A stretch of 64,000 nt of DNA from assembly GCA_011316305.1 (NCBI GenBank), contig SAUG01000009.1:496001-560000 (forward strand), read 5' to 3'. The position numbers and the translations under genes are program-made. Below, in pieces: positions 1 through 12,455 of the stretch (positions within the stretch are counted from its first letter, which is position 1; each line of letters begins with the position of its first letter). The notes below the pieces were generated by a model that was given only the letters and a program-made list of their open reading frames with translations, ran no database searches and had not been told where the DNA came from. The stretch comes from Rusavskia elegans (taxonomy: Eukaryota > Ascomycota > Lecanoromycetes > Teloschistales > Teloschistaceae).

Positions 1-9
1 AGATCCGAA

Positions 10-1211
10 ATGGATGGCACAGAACCCAAGAAGCCGAAGGTAGCTTATCTTGGCCCCGTAGCATCCTACAGTCACCAGGCAGCTCTAGCTTGCTTCGGCA
101 ATGAGGAATACCTTCTAGAACCCCAAAGCCAGGTAATGACCCCAGCCCCGCTTGACTTTGGAGTTATCCCAGGCAAGCTAGGCATTCACCTCGATTGACA
201 CGTCAATCGGATGCCCTGCCAAGCCATGGATAAGATATACTGCAGCCAATCTCATCTATACTGCCGAATCAGTTTTATTGCAGGCGTGCTGATTCCCGAA
301 ATCTACTGCAGATCAAAGATGCCTTTGCCGCGGTGCAAGCAACCAACAGCGACGACTTCGCTGTCATCCCTTTCGAGAACAGCACCTATGGGACCGTAGT
401 CTTCACATTGGATCTCCTTGTCGATCGCGAAGCCAAGTATCCCGATCTACTCGTCTGTGGAGAACTGTACCTTCCTGTGCATCATTGTCTCGCCGGCCAT
501 CCGTCTAAGAGACGATCGGCGAACCTAGCTCATGAGCATGCCTGGGACGATGACAATCAGATGCAGGCGAACTGCAACCCGAAGCGTTCGTCGACGTTGA
601 TGAAGGCTCTGCAGCACGTCTCTACGATCTACAGTCACCCGGCAGCCTTTGGACAATGTGAGCAGTTCCTGTCACTCTATCTGAAAGGGGTGGAGAAGCA
701 GGAAGTCTCATCTACGAGCAGAGCTGCAGAGATCGTAGCTGAGGAAGGTCCCAGCAGTCGGTCTGCGGCTATCAGCAGCAGCCTTGCTGCTGACATCCAT
801 GGCCTCAAGCTGCTGGCAGAGAGTATCCAGGATCAGGACGATAACTCTACACGATTCTTCGTGTTGAAGAACGGAAAGTCAAATCGACAAGGTCTAGCCC
901 CATCGCCCCACCGACCTTTCGATGCGAATGGCGACTCATGGAAGACATTGATTTCTTTCACACTCCCGCAACAACCTAGTGGAACGTTAGCGGAAGTACT
1001 ACAGATATTCAAAAATCATGGGCTGAACCTTACCAGCATCAACAGCAGACCAAGCCTCGAGCACACATGGCACTATGTCTTCCTGATCGAGGTCCAAGGC
1101 AGGCGAGAAGAAGCCGATGATGGTGTCATGAACCAAGCATTCAAGGAACTGGATACAAAGACTAAAGGGTGGAAATGGTTGGGAAGTTGGAAAGACCGAA
1201 GCCCGACATAA
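10..1211 (+). CDS. PHA2: Prephenate dehydratase, complete, one intron
   Basis: This enzyme converts prephenate to phenylpyruvate in phenylalanine synthesis in the cytosol. There are two exons, 10-132 and 312-1211, with a 179-bp GT-AG intron (133-311), giving 340 aa. The N-terminal catalytic domain opens with VAYLGPVASYSHQAAL (about residues 11-26). Exon 2 restores IKDAFAAVQ and the substrate-site stretch PFENSTYGTVVFTLDLL. The conserved TRF catalytic motif is at about 221-223. The C-terminal ACT domain (about 240-340) carries a GTLAEVL/INSRPS pattern typical of Phe-regulated enzymes. Family knowledge gives the reaction and feedback inhibition; motifs and splice sites are read directly. The first ATG lies 9 bases into the window, so only the promoter is missing. 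The intron is long for this genome, but without it the conserved DAFAAVQ segment would be lost. Confidence 0.93.
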
Positions 1212-1381
1212 TACGACAATATGAGCTTTCAAGGTATCTAAGGACTTTCCAGACACTTCTCCAGATATCCTAGCCATTTGAGCGGACGAATAAACACAAT
1301 GTGGGCTCCAGTGCAGGAGCGAGAATTTGCATGAAAATGAGTGTGTATTGTATAATCTGGGAAGCAGGAGAAGAGGAAATC

Positions 1382-1512
1382 TACGGAGGATGGCACCAAA
1401 AGTTCAGAATACACGCTAAAGCTCTTAGGGGTGCGCTCCCGGTAACCCAGGCGACCGTAGGCTACGGTCGGCTTCTAGCGTATATTCTGGACTTTTGGTG
1501 CCATCCTCCGTA
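1382..1512. mobile_element. MITE, Tc1/mariner-like, with TA target-site duplication
   Basis: A 127-bp non-coding element (1384-1510) has near-perfect terminal inverted repeats of about 40 bp. Both ends begin CGGAGGATGGCACCAAAAGT when read inwards, with only a few mismatches further in. A TA dinucleotide flanks each end (1382-1383 and 1511-1512), as expected for Tc1/mariner insertion. The centre holds a second small palindrome (CGACCGTAG/CTACGGTCG, about 1452-1470), so the RNA or single strand could fold into one long hairpin. It has no coding capacity and must have been moved by a transposase encoded elsewhere. No second copy was seen in this window. It lies about 170 bp downstream of the PHA2 stop. 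Confidence 0.85.
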
Positions 1513-2581
1513 TGAGTTGCTAAATAGTGCGCGTAATGAGTGAGCGCTAGGCCTATATAGGCAACGCTAGTCGTAATAGGAAATGCACGTGACCTCAGAG
1601 GTCGTTCTCCATCGCGTGTCCCGGAGTCATCTCCGCATCGACCCTAAATGCCATGTTCATGCAGGTCTTCACACAACGAATACAAAAGCTTTGTATTGAG
1701 AAGCCTGATGAGCCTCATCTGGAGATCTAGTCACATCTCTCGATCTGGTTGTCATTGTAGTGATGAAGCAAAGACTCAATATGCTCGACGTGATTGACCA
1801 ATAGCCTTTGTAGGACTCAGATTGGTATCCTGGTGTGTTTATTAGAACGGCAGTCAGACGTTCGTTGATTGGCTGACGGAGTCATGCATGACCCGAGACG
1901 GGTCTAGCGGCTGTCTACTGAACGACTTCAAACTTTTAAGCGTGGTGATAATAATCCCTCATCACCCTATGACAAACACTTCGCAAACAGTTGTCGTGCT
2001 CTTCAGTATCAATAAGCCTTACCTCATGAGCTCCTAGAAATCATCACTACATCTCTGATCAGCTCTTCTTCCATTTGCATCTACGCTGACTGCGAGATCC
2101 GCAGAGACTGATCCCATTGTCCCCGAAAACATCTTCTCCAACGAAGTACGGAAGGCTGAGCTGGTCTTTCGTTCTCCATACACTCTTCCCGTCCAACCAT
2201 TCTGGCGACTCCTCGTCCCTTCTCGCATTCGTTCAAATTGGCGGGGCCTCACTTCGTCCATTTCTCCTTCGTTCGTCCTCTCCTGGGTCCGAAATTCCGG
2301 GTCTTCGGTGGGGGCGACCTCAAGCCTCCATAACTTGACCCCCGAAAGCAAACAACCACATCTGACCGACACAATTCAATCAAAGTCACCCAGGGAAGGG
2401 CAACGAAGGAGCTCAAAGAGGACAGGGTCCTCTGCAACGAAGCTGGATTAAGGCGTACACAGATCGTGTAGGGTTCTATACCCTGCACAGAGCCTTCTTT
2501 GACTGCGCTTGAACGACCCTCAAGCTCGTTAAGAAGAACCGCCATTGTATATCACTCCTAGTCACGACGACATCCAGCGCC
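1513..2581. other. Intergenic; 5' region of the CorA gene
   Basis: I see no gene of its own here. The last 500 bp (about 2080-2581) is rich in pyrimidine runs such as CTTCC and CTCCTTC, as in many fungal promoters and 5' leaders. The short ORFs in it overlap on both strands and resemble nothing known. Confidence 0.5.
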
Positions 2582-4587
2582 ATGGATTCTCCATGGTCCC
2601 AGTCTCGGCCTGACAGCTCGTCCCCCAATCTGGACGATCACCGCAACCAACCCACCTCAATGCCACGTGCTGACAATACCAGCTCCTCCTTCCCACGAAG
2701 CCGAGGCAATACTATTCAAAGCACCACCAGGGGTAGCAGACCGGATTTCCTTCACCTCACCCCTGACGATGGTCCAATCTCGAGAGACTTCGAGCACGCT
2801 GTCGTTGACGATGATAGAAGTATCAATGGTGACAATCTTGTTCAACGACGAGGCTCTACAAGTCCTGCTATTCACCGACCTGGTGCTGTTCGTCGTCGCA
2901 GCACCGCTCAGCCGAATCGATCACGAGAATCATCACCCTCGTCACGCTCCACTTCTCCGGCTAATTCTGTCGATGCCTTTGCAGAGTCTCGACGCCGTGA
3001 TCGAGCAAACACTGCTGAAAGCAAAGGTCCCTCCGAACTAGAAATCGGTGTACACCGGACCGTATCAGGAGGCACTCATCATCGAAGGCCGACCTTCAGC
3101 AATGGAAGCGTCCACCGCACCGAGCCACGTCCCGAACACTCTCCTTCCGCTGCGAGTGATGTCTGTTTTCCAGAGCCGGAGGAAGAATACCACAAAATCG
3201 ATTTCGAAGAATTGGATGAATATGTGGCGGAGCGTAACCGAGACACGGCACCGCTTGAGCACCGCCTTCGGCAGAAGTTGAGCTTCACCTCTCATGGCCA
3301 TAGACCACGCATATTCGACGATCAGCGACGAGACAGTGGCCACACGGTTCCCAAGATCGTAACCCAATCTGCCACTCCCGAACGGCTAGATTCTGACACG
3401 GCTATCGATTCGAAGTCGATCATCGACGAGAAGACCGGCGAACGTGGCCTTCGAGACCGTCGTCTAAGCTTCACCGAACCAACCCGTTACAGCTTCTTCT
3501 CTTCCGAGCTTGAGCAAACCATCCACGCGGCTGAGTTGGGCGATCTTCTCACATCTGGAGAAACCTTTCGGGACCTTTTCGAATTGCCGCAGAGGGCTGG
3601 TGTATGGTGGCTCGATGTTCTGAACCCCACGGAAGACGAACTTCATGCATTCCAGGGCGCTTTTGGCATACATCGCTTGACGGCCGAAGACATACTGACT
3701 CAAGAAGCTCGCGAGAAAGTTGAACTCTTCAAGCAGTACTACTTCGTTTGCTTCCGTTCTTTCGATCAGATGGACAAAACAAGCGAAAATTATATGGATC
3801 CTCTCAACGTCTATATGGTTGTGTTCCGTCAAGGAATCTTAACCTTTACATACTCCCAAAGTCCACATGCAGCAAACGTAAGGAAAAGGATCGGAAAGCT
3901 GAGGGACTACATGGCATTGACCTCGGACTGGATTTGCTACGCCATAATGTTTGCTCCCCCTTACCGATGGCATAAGCAAAGCCTAGCCACTGACTAATCC
4001 GTTACAGTGACAACATCGTCGACGGCTTCGGACCGGTGATCACCGCAATTGAACACGAGACAGACACGATTGAAGATCAAGTCTTCGTCGCCCGCTCCGA
4101 CGACTTCTCCTCGCTCCTCCGCCAAATCGCCGAATGCCGCAAGAAAGTCAACTCCCTCATGCGTCTCCTCGGCGGAAAAGCCGACGTCATCAAAGGCTTC
4201 TCCAAGCGCTGCAACGACCAATACAGCATCACGCCCCGCTCAGAAATCGGACTCTACCTGTCTGATATTCAGGATCACGTTGTGACTATGATGAGCACCT
4301 TGGGTCATTTCGACCAGATGTTAAATCGCAGCCATACCAACCATCTAGCGCAGTTGAGCGTCGATACCATCGTACAGGGGAACAGGGCTAATGAGGTCTT
4401 GAGCAAGATCACGCTGCTGGCGACGATTCTGGTGCCATTGAATTTGATCTGTGGTCTTTTTGGCATGAACGTTCCTGTGCCAGGGAAGAATTCGGATGGC
4501 TTGGGATGGTTCTTCGGCATCCTGGGGTTTATAGCTGCGATTGTGCTCTTCAGCTTGGCGGTCGCAAGGAGGTTGAGGTTGTTCTGA
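2582..4587 (+). CDS. CorA-family Mg2+ transporter (ALR1/MNR2 type)
   Basis: A membrane channel for Mg2+ uptake or vacuolar release. Exons 2582-3948 and 4008-4587 (59-bp intron with a CTGACTAAT branch region) give 648 aa. Residues 1-300 are a long, Ser/Arg-rich, disordered cytosolic N-terminus, as in yeast Alr1 and Mnr2. The CorA soluble domain follows, then two C-terminal membrane segments. The signature GMN (about 608-610, in FGMNVPVPG) closes the first, and the protein ends in a short basic tail. The splice joins CYAI to DNIVDGFGPVI, exactly the family continuity. The N-terminal extension argues for the ALR/MNR2 branch rather than mitochondrial MRS2. Plasma membrane versus vacuole cannot be decided. 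The first third uses mainly C-ending codons and the end mainly G-ending ones (switch near 4265). Confidence 0.93.
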
Positions 4588-5206
4588 GTAAATGGGTACT
4601 TCTTCTGGAGCAGTTTTTAGGCTCGCTACCTGATGTCGTGCAGGGCATGGTGTCTGTGGGTGAGGACGTTAGACAGCGAGGAGTTGGTTGTCAGTCGGCT
4701 GCCGATCTTCCGTGAATCGTTGGTTTGAGTAATAGACGGATAATACTGGCAACACATTTGTTTACAGAGCTAGGTTCGTTTAGGTGCGAGTAGGCGATAG
4801 AAACCCGTATATCATCTGGATTCCTTCCATTTTTGAGCAGCGCATTTCTCCATCCAAGTATCGATTGAGCTATCACCTCCCCAATGGTTGTAGCATCCGA
4901 TCCAGGGGCTAGCCCATACAGCATCTTTCGTTATATGTGCACTTCCCGCGCCACAAGACGGACGGCTCAGGGTGGCGAGAGTGCTGGATAGGATTAAGGT
5001 CTTCGTGTCCTCTGGCGTAACATCGACCGCTTCTTTTGCCGGCAGGAACCCGTGTTCAGTGACAACATGCGGCTGCTGGGTCTCGAGTGTTATTGTCGTT
5101 GTAGTCGATGATACCCGGAGGTCGTGGTGAATGGAACACTGCCCCCGGATCTGGCTTTCCGTATGATGACCCGGCTTTCAACAGGGCATATCCTAGCGCT
5201 GTGCCA
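4588..5206. other. Intergenic between convergent CorA and HIS3 genes
   Basis: This stretch holds the 3' flanks of two converging genes. Short ORFs on both strands have no recognisable content. No terminator-type element can be named. Confidence 0.5.
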
Positions 5207-6029
5207 TCAAAGCACCCCCTTGGTACTAACGACCTCCCCCTCCCTCCCCACCACTCTTTCACACGCCCCCTTGCAAGCGACGGCCAACGCCTTGAACGCA
5301 CTCTCCGCTCTATGGTGATCGTTCTCCCCCTTCAGCACATCAACATGCAAAGTCACTCCTGCATTCTGGGCCCAGCTTCCCAACCCATGATGGATCATTT
5401 GTGTATTCAAATTCCCCATCATGGGCCCTTGAAAGCCAAAATCGCCCACGAAAAAGGGTCGTGAGGAAATGTCTAGCACGGCACGGGAGAGGGCTTCATC
5501 GAGGGGGGCATAGGCGTAGCCAAAGCGAGCGAGGCCGGTACGTGGGCCGAGAGCGGTGGTGAATGCAGTGCCGAGGGCGAGGAAGGTGTCTTCGGTGGTG
5601 TGGTGGTCGTCGACTTTGATAGAAAACGAATATTAGCAAATTTCATTTCATACGAAATGGTGAAGATTGCGTCGAATCAAAGCATCGAGTGTGTATATGA
5701 TGGTACATACTGGCGAGATCTCCTCTGCACCTGATCCTCAGACTCCAGCCCGCATGTTTGGCCCACGCATGCAGCATATGGTCCAGAAACCCAATGCCCG
5801 TCCATATCCAGATGTGCTGCAAATCCGAAATCTGGGAAGCATGTGTTTTGGTGTCCTGATATTCCGGGGGAGTTTCAGGATCATGGTCTTTTGGGCGGTC
5901 GTTTTGGAACTCTGCGGTCGCAGGCAGGAGATCGAGAGGTCCGCCGTCAAGACTGAGTGAGAGCTGTATCTTGGTTTCGTTGGTATTGCGGACGATGTAG
6001 GCGGTTCTCCGGTTTGACGTCGAGGCCAT
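5207..6029 (-). CDS. HIS3: Imidazoleglycerol-phosphate dehydratase
   Basis: Catalyses the sixth step of histidine synthesis (IGP to imidazole-acetol phosphate), using manganese. Minus-strand exons 6029-5711 and 5613-5207, separated by a 97-bp intron (5614-5710), encode 241 aa, close to the yeast enzyme of about 220. Visible motifs are the TxETKI start of the fold (residues 14-20), GFLDHMLHAWAKHAGW, the first metal-binding histidine cluster DDHHTTED (about 108-115, restored by splicing) and the second, DHHRAESAFKA (about 205-215). An insertion of about 20 residues rich in D/P/E (about 42-65) accounts for the extra length. The gene converges with the CorA gene. Its last 70 codons are strongly G-rich on the sense strand, unlike its start. 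Confidence 0.93.
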
Positions 6030-9000
6030 GGTGTGCTATGTGGTCGAAAAGCGGTACGATCAAATTATACAATTTTCGGAAATGTCAGTAAAAACTGTGG
6101 GAACGAGCGACTGCATGCCGGAGAGCAAAGTTTAGACTGTAAAGATATCAGCACATTTGATATGGTAAAGCAGGCCACTTCATTTGGCTAGAGAAAGGCA
6201 ATGGAGAGCGTCTTGATTGAGAGGGATCTACAAGAACACGTAGTCCTGGTCAGTGAGAGAATCCGATATTCTTTATACATAGGGCTCAAGATGGTCAGCC
6301 CTAATCTAATCAACGATTAAGTATCTGATCCATCTCGACTCAGGACCAACTACAATATTTCACTACCCGTCTTACCCCCTACATTCTCAATCTCACGGCG
6401 CAATCACCGAATTTAGAAGGCGCGTGTCTTTAACATGTCCAGCAATTCACCAGTGGAGGGTCTAGACAGCACCCAATTCACTGTCTCCATGTAACTTGTA
6501 GGGAACAATTGACCTCGAAACAAAATCAAAGCCGATTTGGTTTTCCAATCTTCCATCTCTCGGGCTTAACATTTCACAGTCTCCATCGACGGACGTTGTC
6601 GGGTACTTACGTAGTGTTGACCGAGGTGTTAATAGTGTCATCGAGCTCTTCGACATAACGAAAAGGTACTATCTCTCGAGACCATTCCTCATCTTGAACG
6701 GTGTTCGTATTCTGGCGTAATTCTTGCAGGTAGTGTTTGACATCATTTTCTTCAGCGTGCGTAGCTGGAAAAGTCTTCTTAAGGTGGTGTTGCTCCTCTT
6801 GAGGGGGCCAGAGCTGGACACTCTCTTATGAGACTGGAAGAAGCGATAAGCCTTGGAATGCCGTCGGACTAGATAGAGATCACGTACTGACTTTGTTCAA
6901 TTCAGCATCTGTTCAGAGCCTCAATCGTCACAAGCTAGGCCCCCATGTTTGTATAGTCCATTGCGGACATGTGATGGTCTTTCTTTCTGCCCTGATATAT
7001 ATGGCTTTCGATAAGGCACAGAGGGAGGATTCCGACTCGCCTATTGGTGTTGGGAGGTCAATAATGATGTAAGGTAACTCTTGCCAGTCATACTGCATAA
7101 TATGTTCTGGGGTCGGTGCCAGTTGGTATGTCAAGGAAACAGTTTTGCAGGATGATCTGCAGAGTTCCCCGTCCTGAACATCTGCGGTAAGTACGTTCGT
7201 CTGGTAACATGGCACGCCGCTGACTCGGGTGTTGCGTCGAAAGCGAGATGATGGGTTTTCGGGTCTGCTTGAAGCTCGTATCAGTCCGCTTGACTCAATT
7301 AAGCAAAAAGCGAGTGTGCACGGTTTGGAAGCTTGCGCGCTTCTAGTCGAGGGGAATTGTGCATACCACTCGCGAGCCATCATTCTGCTGGAAGCTGGTA
7401 TCACGTTGACTGGAGCTCAGAACTTGATGCGTCCGGCGGCCAACAAGCCCCTGACAAGCCGTTTGAGAGTCCTCGATGTGAATTCTGTATCGGCAGCATA
7501 GGGAAGCTGTGGTACAGACTTTCACGTCAAAAGCCCCCTTGCGGTCGGCTTCGCATCACCAGTAATCAATGCTGATGGACCAAGCTTTAGACGCAAGTAT
7601 CTTATCACTCACGGGTTGAGATCGGACTTCTCATGTGCTCGTCCGAACATCGGTGAGTGCATCGGATCATCACTATAGATCTCACCGAGTATATTTGAGC
7701 AGGTGGGGATGCTTACTAACAGATCTTGTGTGTACAAAATGAAGCGGCTGTATTCCAGGACCCATTCTCGTTTTTTTCAAGACCTTGGGACTTCTCTGAG
7801 CGACGTAGTAAAGTGTCCGTCTCAAAGGCTGTGTTGGACGAGAATCCTATCTCGCTGGAAAAGCGCATCACGATCCCTTCCTTGCTGTTTCTCAAGGCTA
7901 CCAAGCCATATACTTGAATCCCTGTTGTCGAAAACAAGCCATGCTTTCTACAGATGCAGCCGCTAAGGTGATGAAGTCCGGGATTCAGACAGGGACCGGT
8001 CACGGTACTGATATGCAGGCAAAGTTCGAACGAAAGGATACTAATTCCTGCCGGGCAGCAGCATTGATATCGAATTGCAACACACTAGCTGCCCCTGTCA
8101 ACCTACCGGATATCAAGAAAGCCCAACGGCTCAGGGAGGCGCGAAGGTCATGCGGTGAGTATGCAGGTTGCCTCCCTTTGATAGGCCGCTTTGATTACTC
8201 GCCTCGTTGGTGCTGCACCTGCTGAGCGTCAAGGGCATACTCACCTGCTGTAGTCGGTAACGGCATCCGGGCGGGATTGGATCCAGATCCTTCCGAATGA
8301 ACCAGGTGTACTTGGTTAGGGTAAAGCTCCGAGGGCGTCCTGGCCCTGGGCCATCTCCAAGATGATTGGCATCCAACCCGGCATACATGCCGCAAAGCCC
8401 CTGTTGACTTAGGCTTTTTCTTTGAGTCCACATGGCTGAGGACGATCATTGCTGGAAAGTCCCGGATGGCTTAACAATTAAATCTGTTGTTGCCTCCAGA
8501 AATCAACGGCCCACACACCCGGCGGCAAGCTCCTTGCAGGATCCCACGGCTACGCGAGCAGACCTTGTTTGCCGGACTGACATTGCGAGGGTGGCAACTC
8601 AAGTTTGCAATCGGCCTTTGCCCCTCAACGAGGATGGGCTCAAGGCTCGTATAATCTGCAGGTACTGGATAGCATGAGCTGATTGATAATCTCACTGACA
8701 AATCGAGATGGTTCCCATTACCATGACCATTCCGACTAAAACCACCCCGTGGTTGAGAAGGCACCTGCGCGCCAAAATGATCAAGACATAGACTGGCACG
8801 ATTGCCCGTCCGATGACGCCCCAGAGAAGGAACAAGATCGAGGAATGAAATAAGGTAAACCAAAGATGCTGCCGCGAGGTTAGTCCACTCAAACCTTCGA
8901 ATTTTCCGACTCTTCGAGGAAAAGTGGACTTTGCGCTAGACGGGGGGGTTGACCCTCGTGCTGAAGTTTAAGTTCGTGGGTCTGGTGGTTCTACAGCTCA

Positions 9001-10304
9001 TATTTGGCGAGCTTGACGAAGTCAATCATCGTGTTTTCATCGGCGTGGTATAGCGATCGGGGACTGCGTTCTCACCAGGAGGTACGAAGTGACTGGGGAG
9101 TCGGTGGCAAACATTCCTGTGTGTTCACAAGGATTTTGCTGGAGTCTAAATCAAAGAAGGTGCGGACAATAATAATAATAATAGAGTCGTAGAGCATTAG
9201 ACAGGTGTAGCCTAATATTGTTCGATTACCCCATCCAGCCACTTCCGGAATCTCATCAGCTACCAAACCTAAAACAGGGATACGATTTTTCTGTAAGGTA
9301 AGAGCTTCTGTGGTTACACCATGAGCAGCAGATATTAATACCAGTAGTTCTATCCCTGGCAGTTGAGGTGTCGAGGGTGTCACTCGAGGTACCGGATGGC
9401 CACGCCCGCCAGTCGAAGAGATAAGTAAGCTATCAAGGGGTCGTTTGGTGAAGCTGCTTATTGCTCTATGGTGAATGCGGAAACTGGAGAATAAAGCGAA
9501 AGAAGATGCAACGATGCGAGGATACGATATCAAGCTGTTCTCCTCAACCTACCTGGCTAGCTATGTCCGAGGAGAAAGAGGCGGCTGAAGTCATGATTGA
9601 GCTTGGCGCCATGGTGATCGCCTGCATCCTTTAGGAGATGGGCCGGCTTAAGGTTGAGGTGATCTTTCAAGCCTGTGGGGGTTGTTTTCCAGGGTAATGG
9701 ATTCTAGTAAGATCAGACATACCTCCATACTTTATATGCTTTGTATGACATCGGCAGTCACTCCGTATGGAAGCATCTTAATATTGACTCGGTCTTACTA
9801 ATCGAGATCTATGTGTCGATCTGAGCAGGAGTCCAGATAACATCACCCATAGCGACTTGTTGTCAAAGTCCATATTGATGGATAGTGGAACTGGTTCATT
9901 GTAAGACATGTTGAGGAAAACGTTGCTTTGCGCCGGATGAAGTCAAGGACTTCCATATGCGCTGTGGATGCGATCATCGTGCAGGAAAACCCGTTGCTTG
10001 GTGCAGTGGCGGGCAATATGCTGGACCGTGAGCGGCGACTCTCTCTATTCCTACTATGGCTCTGCTGTCAAACCGGCCTGGGTGGTTACACGCGCAGTCT
10101 GGAAGATGGAGGTTCCAGCATATTGGGTGCCTCGTCATAACACGCATGTGGGGCTCCAACCAAATCTCATTACCACCAGATTGGCTAAGGAATGTTTTGT
10201 TACAGAATCTGATTTTAGCAGTTGCAATAGTATATAAAGACTTTTCTTTTTCGTTCTACTATCCAGTTATTTTTTTCTCGAAAATGTAACAGTTTTACAG
10301 CTTT
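6030..10304. other. Gene-poor stretch, no intact gene seen
   Basis: This 4.3 kb has normal base composition, so it is not part of the neighbouring RIP block, but no reading frame longer than about 160 codons. Isolated pieces look faintly protein-like. Examples are a minus-strand hydrophobic stretch at about 8890-8690 (FTLFHSSILFLLWGVIGRA) and a minus-strand frame at about 9533-9190. Several GTGAGT sites follow open frames. This could be one or more decayed genes, but I cannot name a family, and chance ORFs explain most of it. The first few hundred bases upstream of 6029 must contain the HIS3 promoter. Confidence 0.45.
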
Positions 10305-12455
10305 TACGATATCGAATCTATTTAATTATTAAAAGATTTTCAAAAAATTTTATCTTTTTCTTTATTGATTAGATATTTTTATTAATTATTATTATAATAG
10401 AATTTTTTATCAATATATTGTTATAGATTTCGCTAATCGTATTCGATAGAAATTAAATCGAACGAATCGAAGTAAAAAAGATAATAGATGGTAATTTTCT
10501 AAAATTAATAGATGATTTTTCTTTTTATTTATAATTTTATTTTTAGTTTTTTTATATTATATTATTATTTTCTATTTTAAAATAAATATTTTTATTTATA
10601 TCAATTTATTTTTTTATTTTAATCGTTTGGATATTTTTTGAAATAAATGATTATTATTAAATTGATCGTCGGATCGGATTTCGAATCCGAATTAAAAAAA
10701 ACCGATCCGATTCGAATCGATTTCGATTTTTCTAAATACCGAACTAGACTGGCCACTTCGAATCAAAGTGACGACTCGACTTCGCGATAAACGTGGCTAT
10801 TACGTCTAAATTACTAGTTTAAATTAGTTTCCTTCCTAATACGGTTAGAAATTCGAATCCGAGATACGAACTCGAGTTCGAAACCCGACAAAACGGCCAA
10901 TCTATACCGAATCGATTCGATTCCGGATTAAATTCGAGTTCTCGAATTCGATTTGCTAAAATCGTTGAAACCGTTAAATTCTAATATAAAAATATAATTT
11001 TAGTATAAAATTTATATTTATCTATTTAAAAAAGTTTTAATTAATTAATTTTATTTATTAAAAGATTTCTAATTATATTAAATATATTATTTATATATAC
11101 GATTAATCATTCGGATTTTTGATTTTAGTCTTTTACGATTCTAACGTTAGAGGCGCTAAACCGATCAGATTACGTAATTATTTAGTATTCAAGTATTTTA
11201 CCGAAAACTCGAATTAAAAACTCCCGAAAAAGCTAGATCTGGACTAAAATCCAAAGGAAAACCGTAATCTATTTAATTTTATTAATTAATTTAATTAAAT
11301 TCGATCGATCGGGCTAGACCGAGACGATCTATTAATTAGGCCTTCTATATTTTTAAAACTCTATAAAAATCGACTTAGTCGATAGAAAAAACTCAAGTAT
11401 TGGGTTGGCCTTCGAAGGATTCGAACTCCCGACCCGCTGGATTAATTCCGCTAATTCCGAAATGGAACGCGGATCCGTTGGGCCTCCAAATCACGCAGCG
11501 TTGCCACTGCGCCACCCAGGCCATATATTATTTAAATATATTATTTTAATAAAAATTTAATTAATTATAATATTATATTATTTATAGAAAATTTAATAGA
11601 TCGAATCGAATTTCTATCGGTTTCCATTTTATAATCCGATTCGATTTTCGGTTTTAATTTTAAAAATCGACCTGTACCGTTTAATAGATCGGGTCGAACC
11701 GATTTACTAAAATTCAAATCGAATTCCCGAAATATCGATAGAAATCCAATTTGAAATAGCCAGTCTAATTATTATAATCATTTTTAATTACTAATATAAA
11801 TGCAATTTTAGTAAATTAACGTTATTTTAAAAATAAAGTCGATAGTAATCTAGCTATAAACTTTATATCGTATCTTTTTTAACGACGAAATTCAATTTAA
11901 TATATTATTAAAATAATATTATATATTTATTTCGTAATAACAAATTATCGAAAAATATATAAAATATATATTTCTAATTTATAATTGATAAAAAATCTAT
12001 TATTTCGTTTTAATTATAGATAATCTTTTATATTAAAACGAATAACGTATTAATTTAATAGTTAAATATTTTACTTTTTTAAAATATAGATATATATACA
12101 CTTTATTTAAAATATTTTAATTAATTTATAATCGTAGTTTTTAATAAAAATTATTAAATAGTACTTTTTGAATTATTTTTAGAAAATTACTAAAGTTTAA
12201 ATTCATTCAACGATATCTTTAACTTTTTTTTTTCGAAATCGAAAATTAAATTTTCGAAAATTTCGATCTTTTTTTATCTTCGAAAAAATAATAAATACGA
12301 GTTGAAACTCTAGGCTAGATAGTTTTATAGCTTTATCGTTCGCTAATATCGAAGAATTCACGAAGATTTCCCGAGCGTTAATTGAAAGACCTTTTATAAA
12401 GTACTGTAGATTTCGACGGCCCTTTGGATTTTAAGATTTTTCGTATATTAGAAAG
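10305..12455. repeat. AT-rich block with extreme RIP signature (old transposon remains)
   Basis: About 2.1 kb is very AT-rich, with TpA everywhere and CpA/TpG almost absent, while CpG is kept. In the 60 bases 10681-10740 there is no CpA or TpG but seven CpG. In 11281-11340 there is no CpA or TpG but five CpG. That pattern (C to T at CpA on both strands) is the known mark of repeat-induced point mutation in Pezizomycotina, and RIP acts on duplicated DNA. The block is therefore most likely a dead transposable element, now unrecognisable. No ORF of note remains. The edges are sharp: normal CA/TG content returns within about 100 bp on both sides. Such blocks are usually heterochromatic. Confidence 0.85.
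11407..11522 (-). tRNA. tRNA-like sequence, possibly intron-containing or a pseudo-tRNA
   Basis: Read on the minus strand, this 116-nt segment has an A-box-like element (TGGCGCAGTGG) near its 5' end and a B-box-like element (GTTCGAATCC) near its 3' end. The ends GGCCT and AGGCC can pair as the outer acceptor stem. The inner acceptor and T-stem pairs are imperfect. The length implies an intron or long variable arm, and the anticodon cannot be assigned with confidence (TTG or TGG depending on register). It keeps CpA and TpG dinucleotides that the surrounding RIP block has lost. It may be a real tRNA gene, a degenerate one, or a tRNA-derived SINE head. tRNAscan-SE would settle this. Confidence 0.4.

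Noticed and set aside
9072..9533. 153-codon minus-strand ORF in the gene-poor stretch
   Set aside because: It contains an AT-repeat-coded isoleucine run and no recognisable domain. It could be a relic but cannot be supported.
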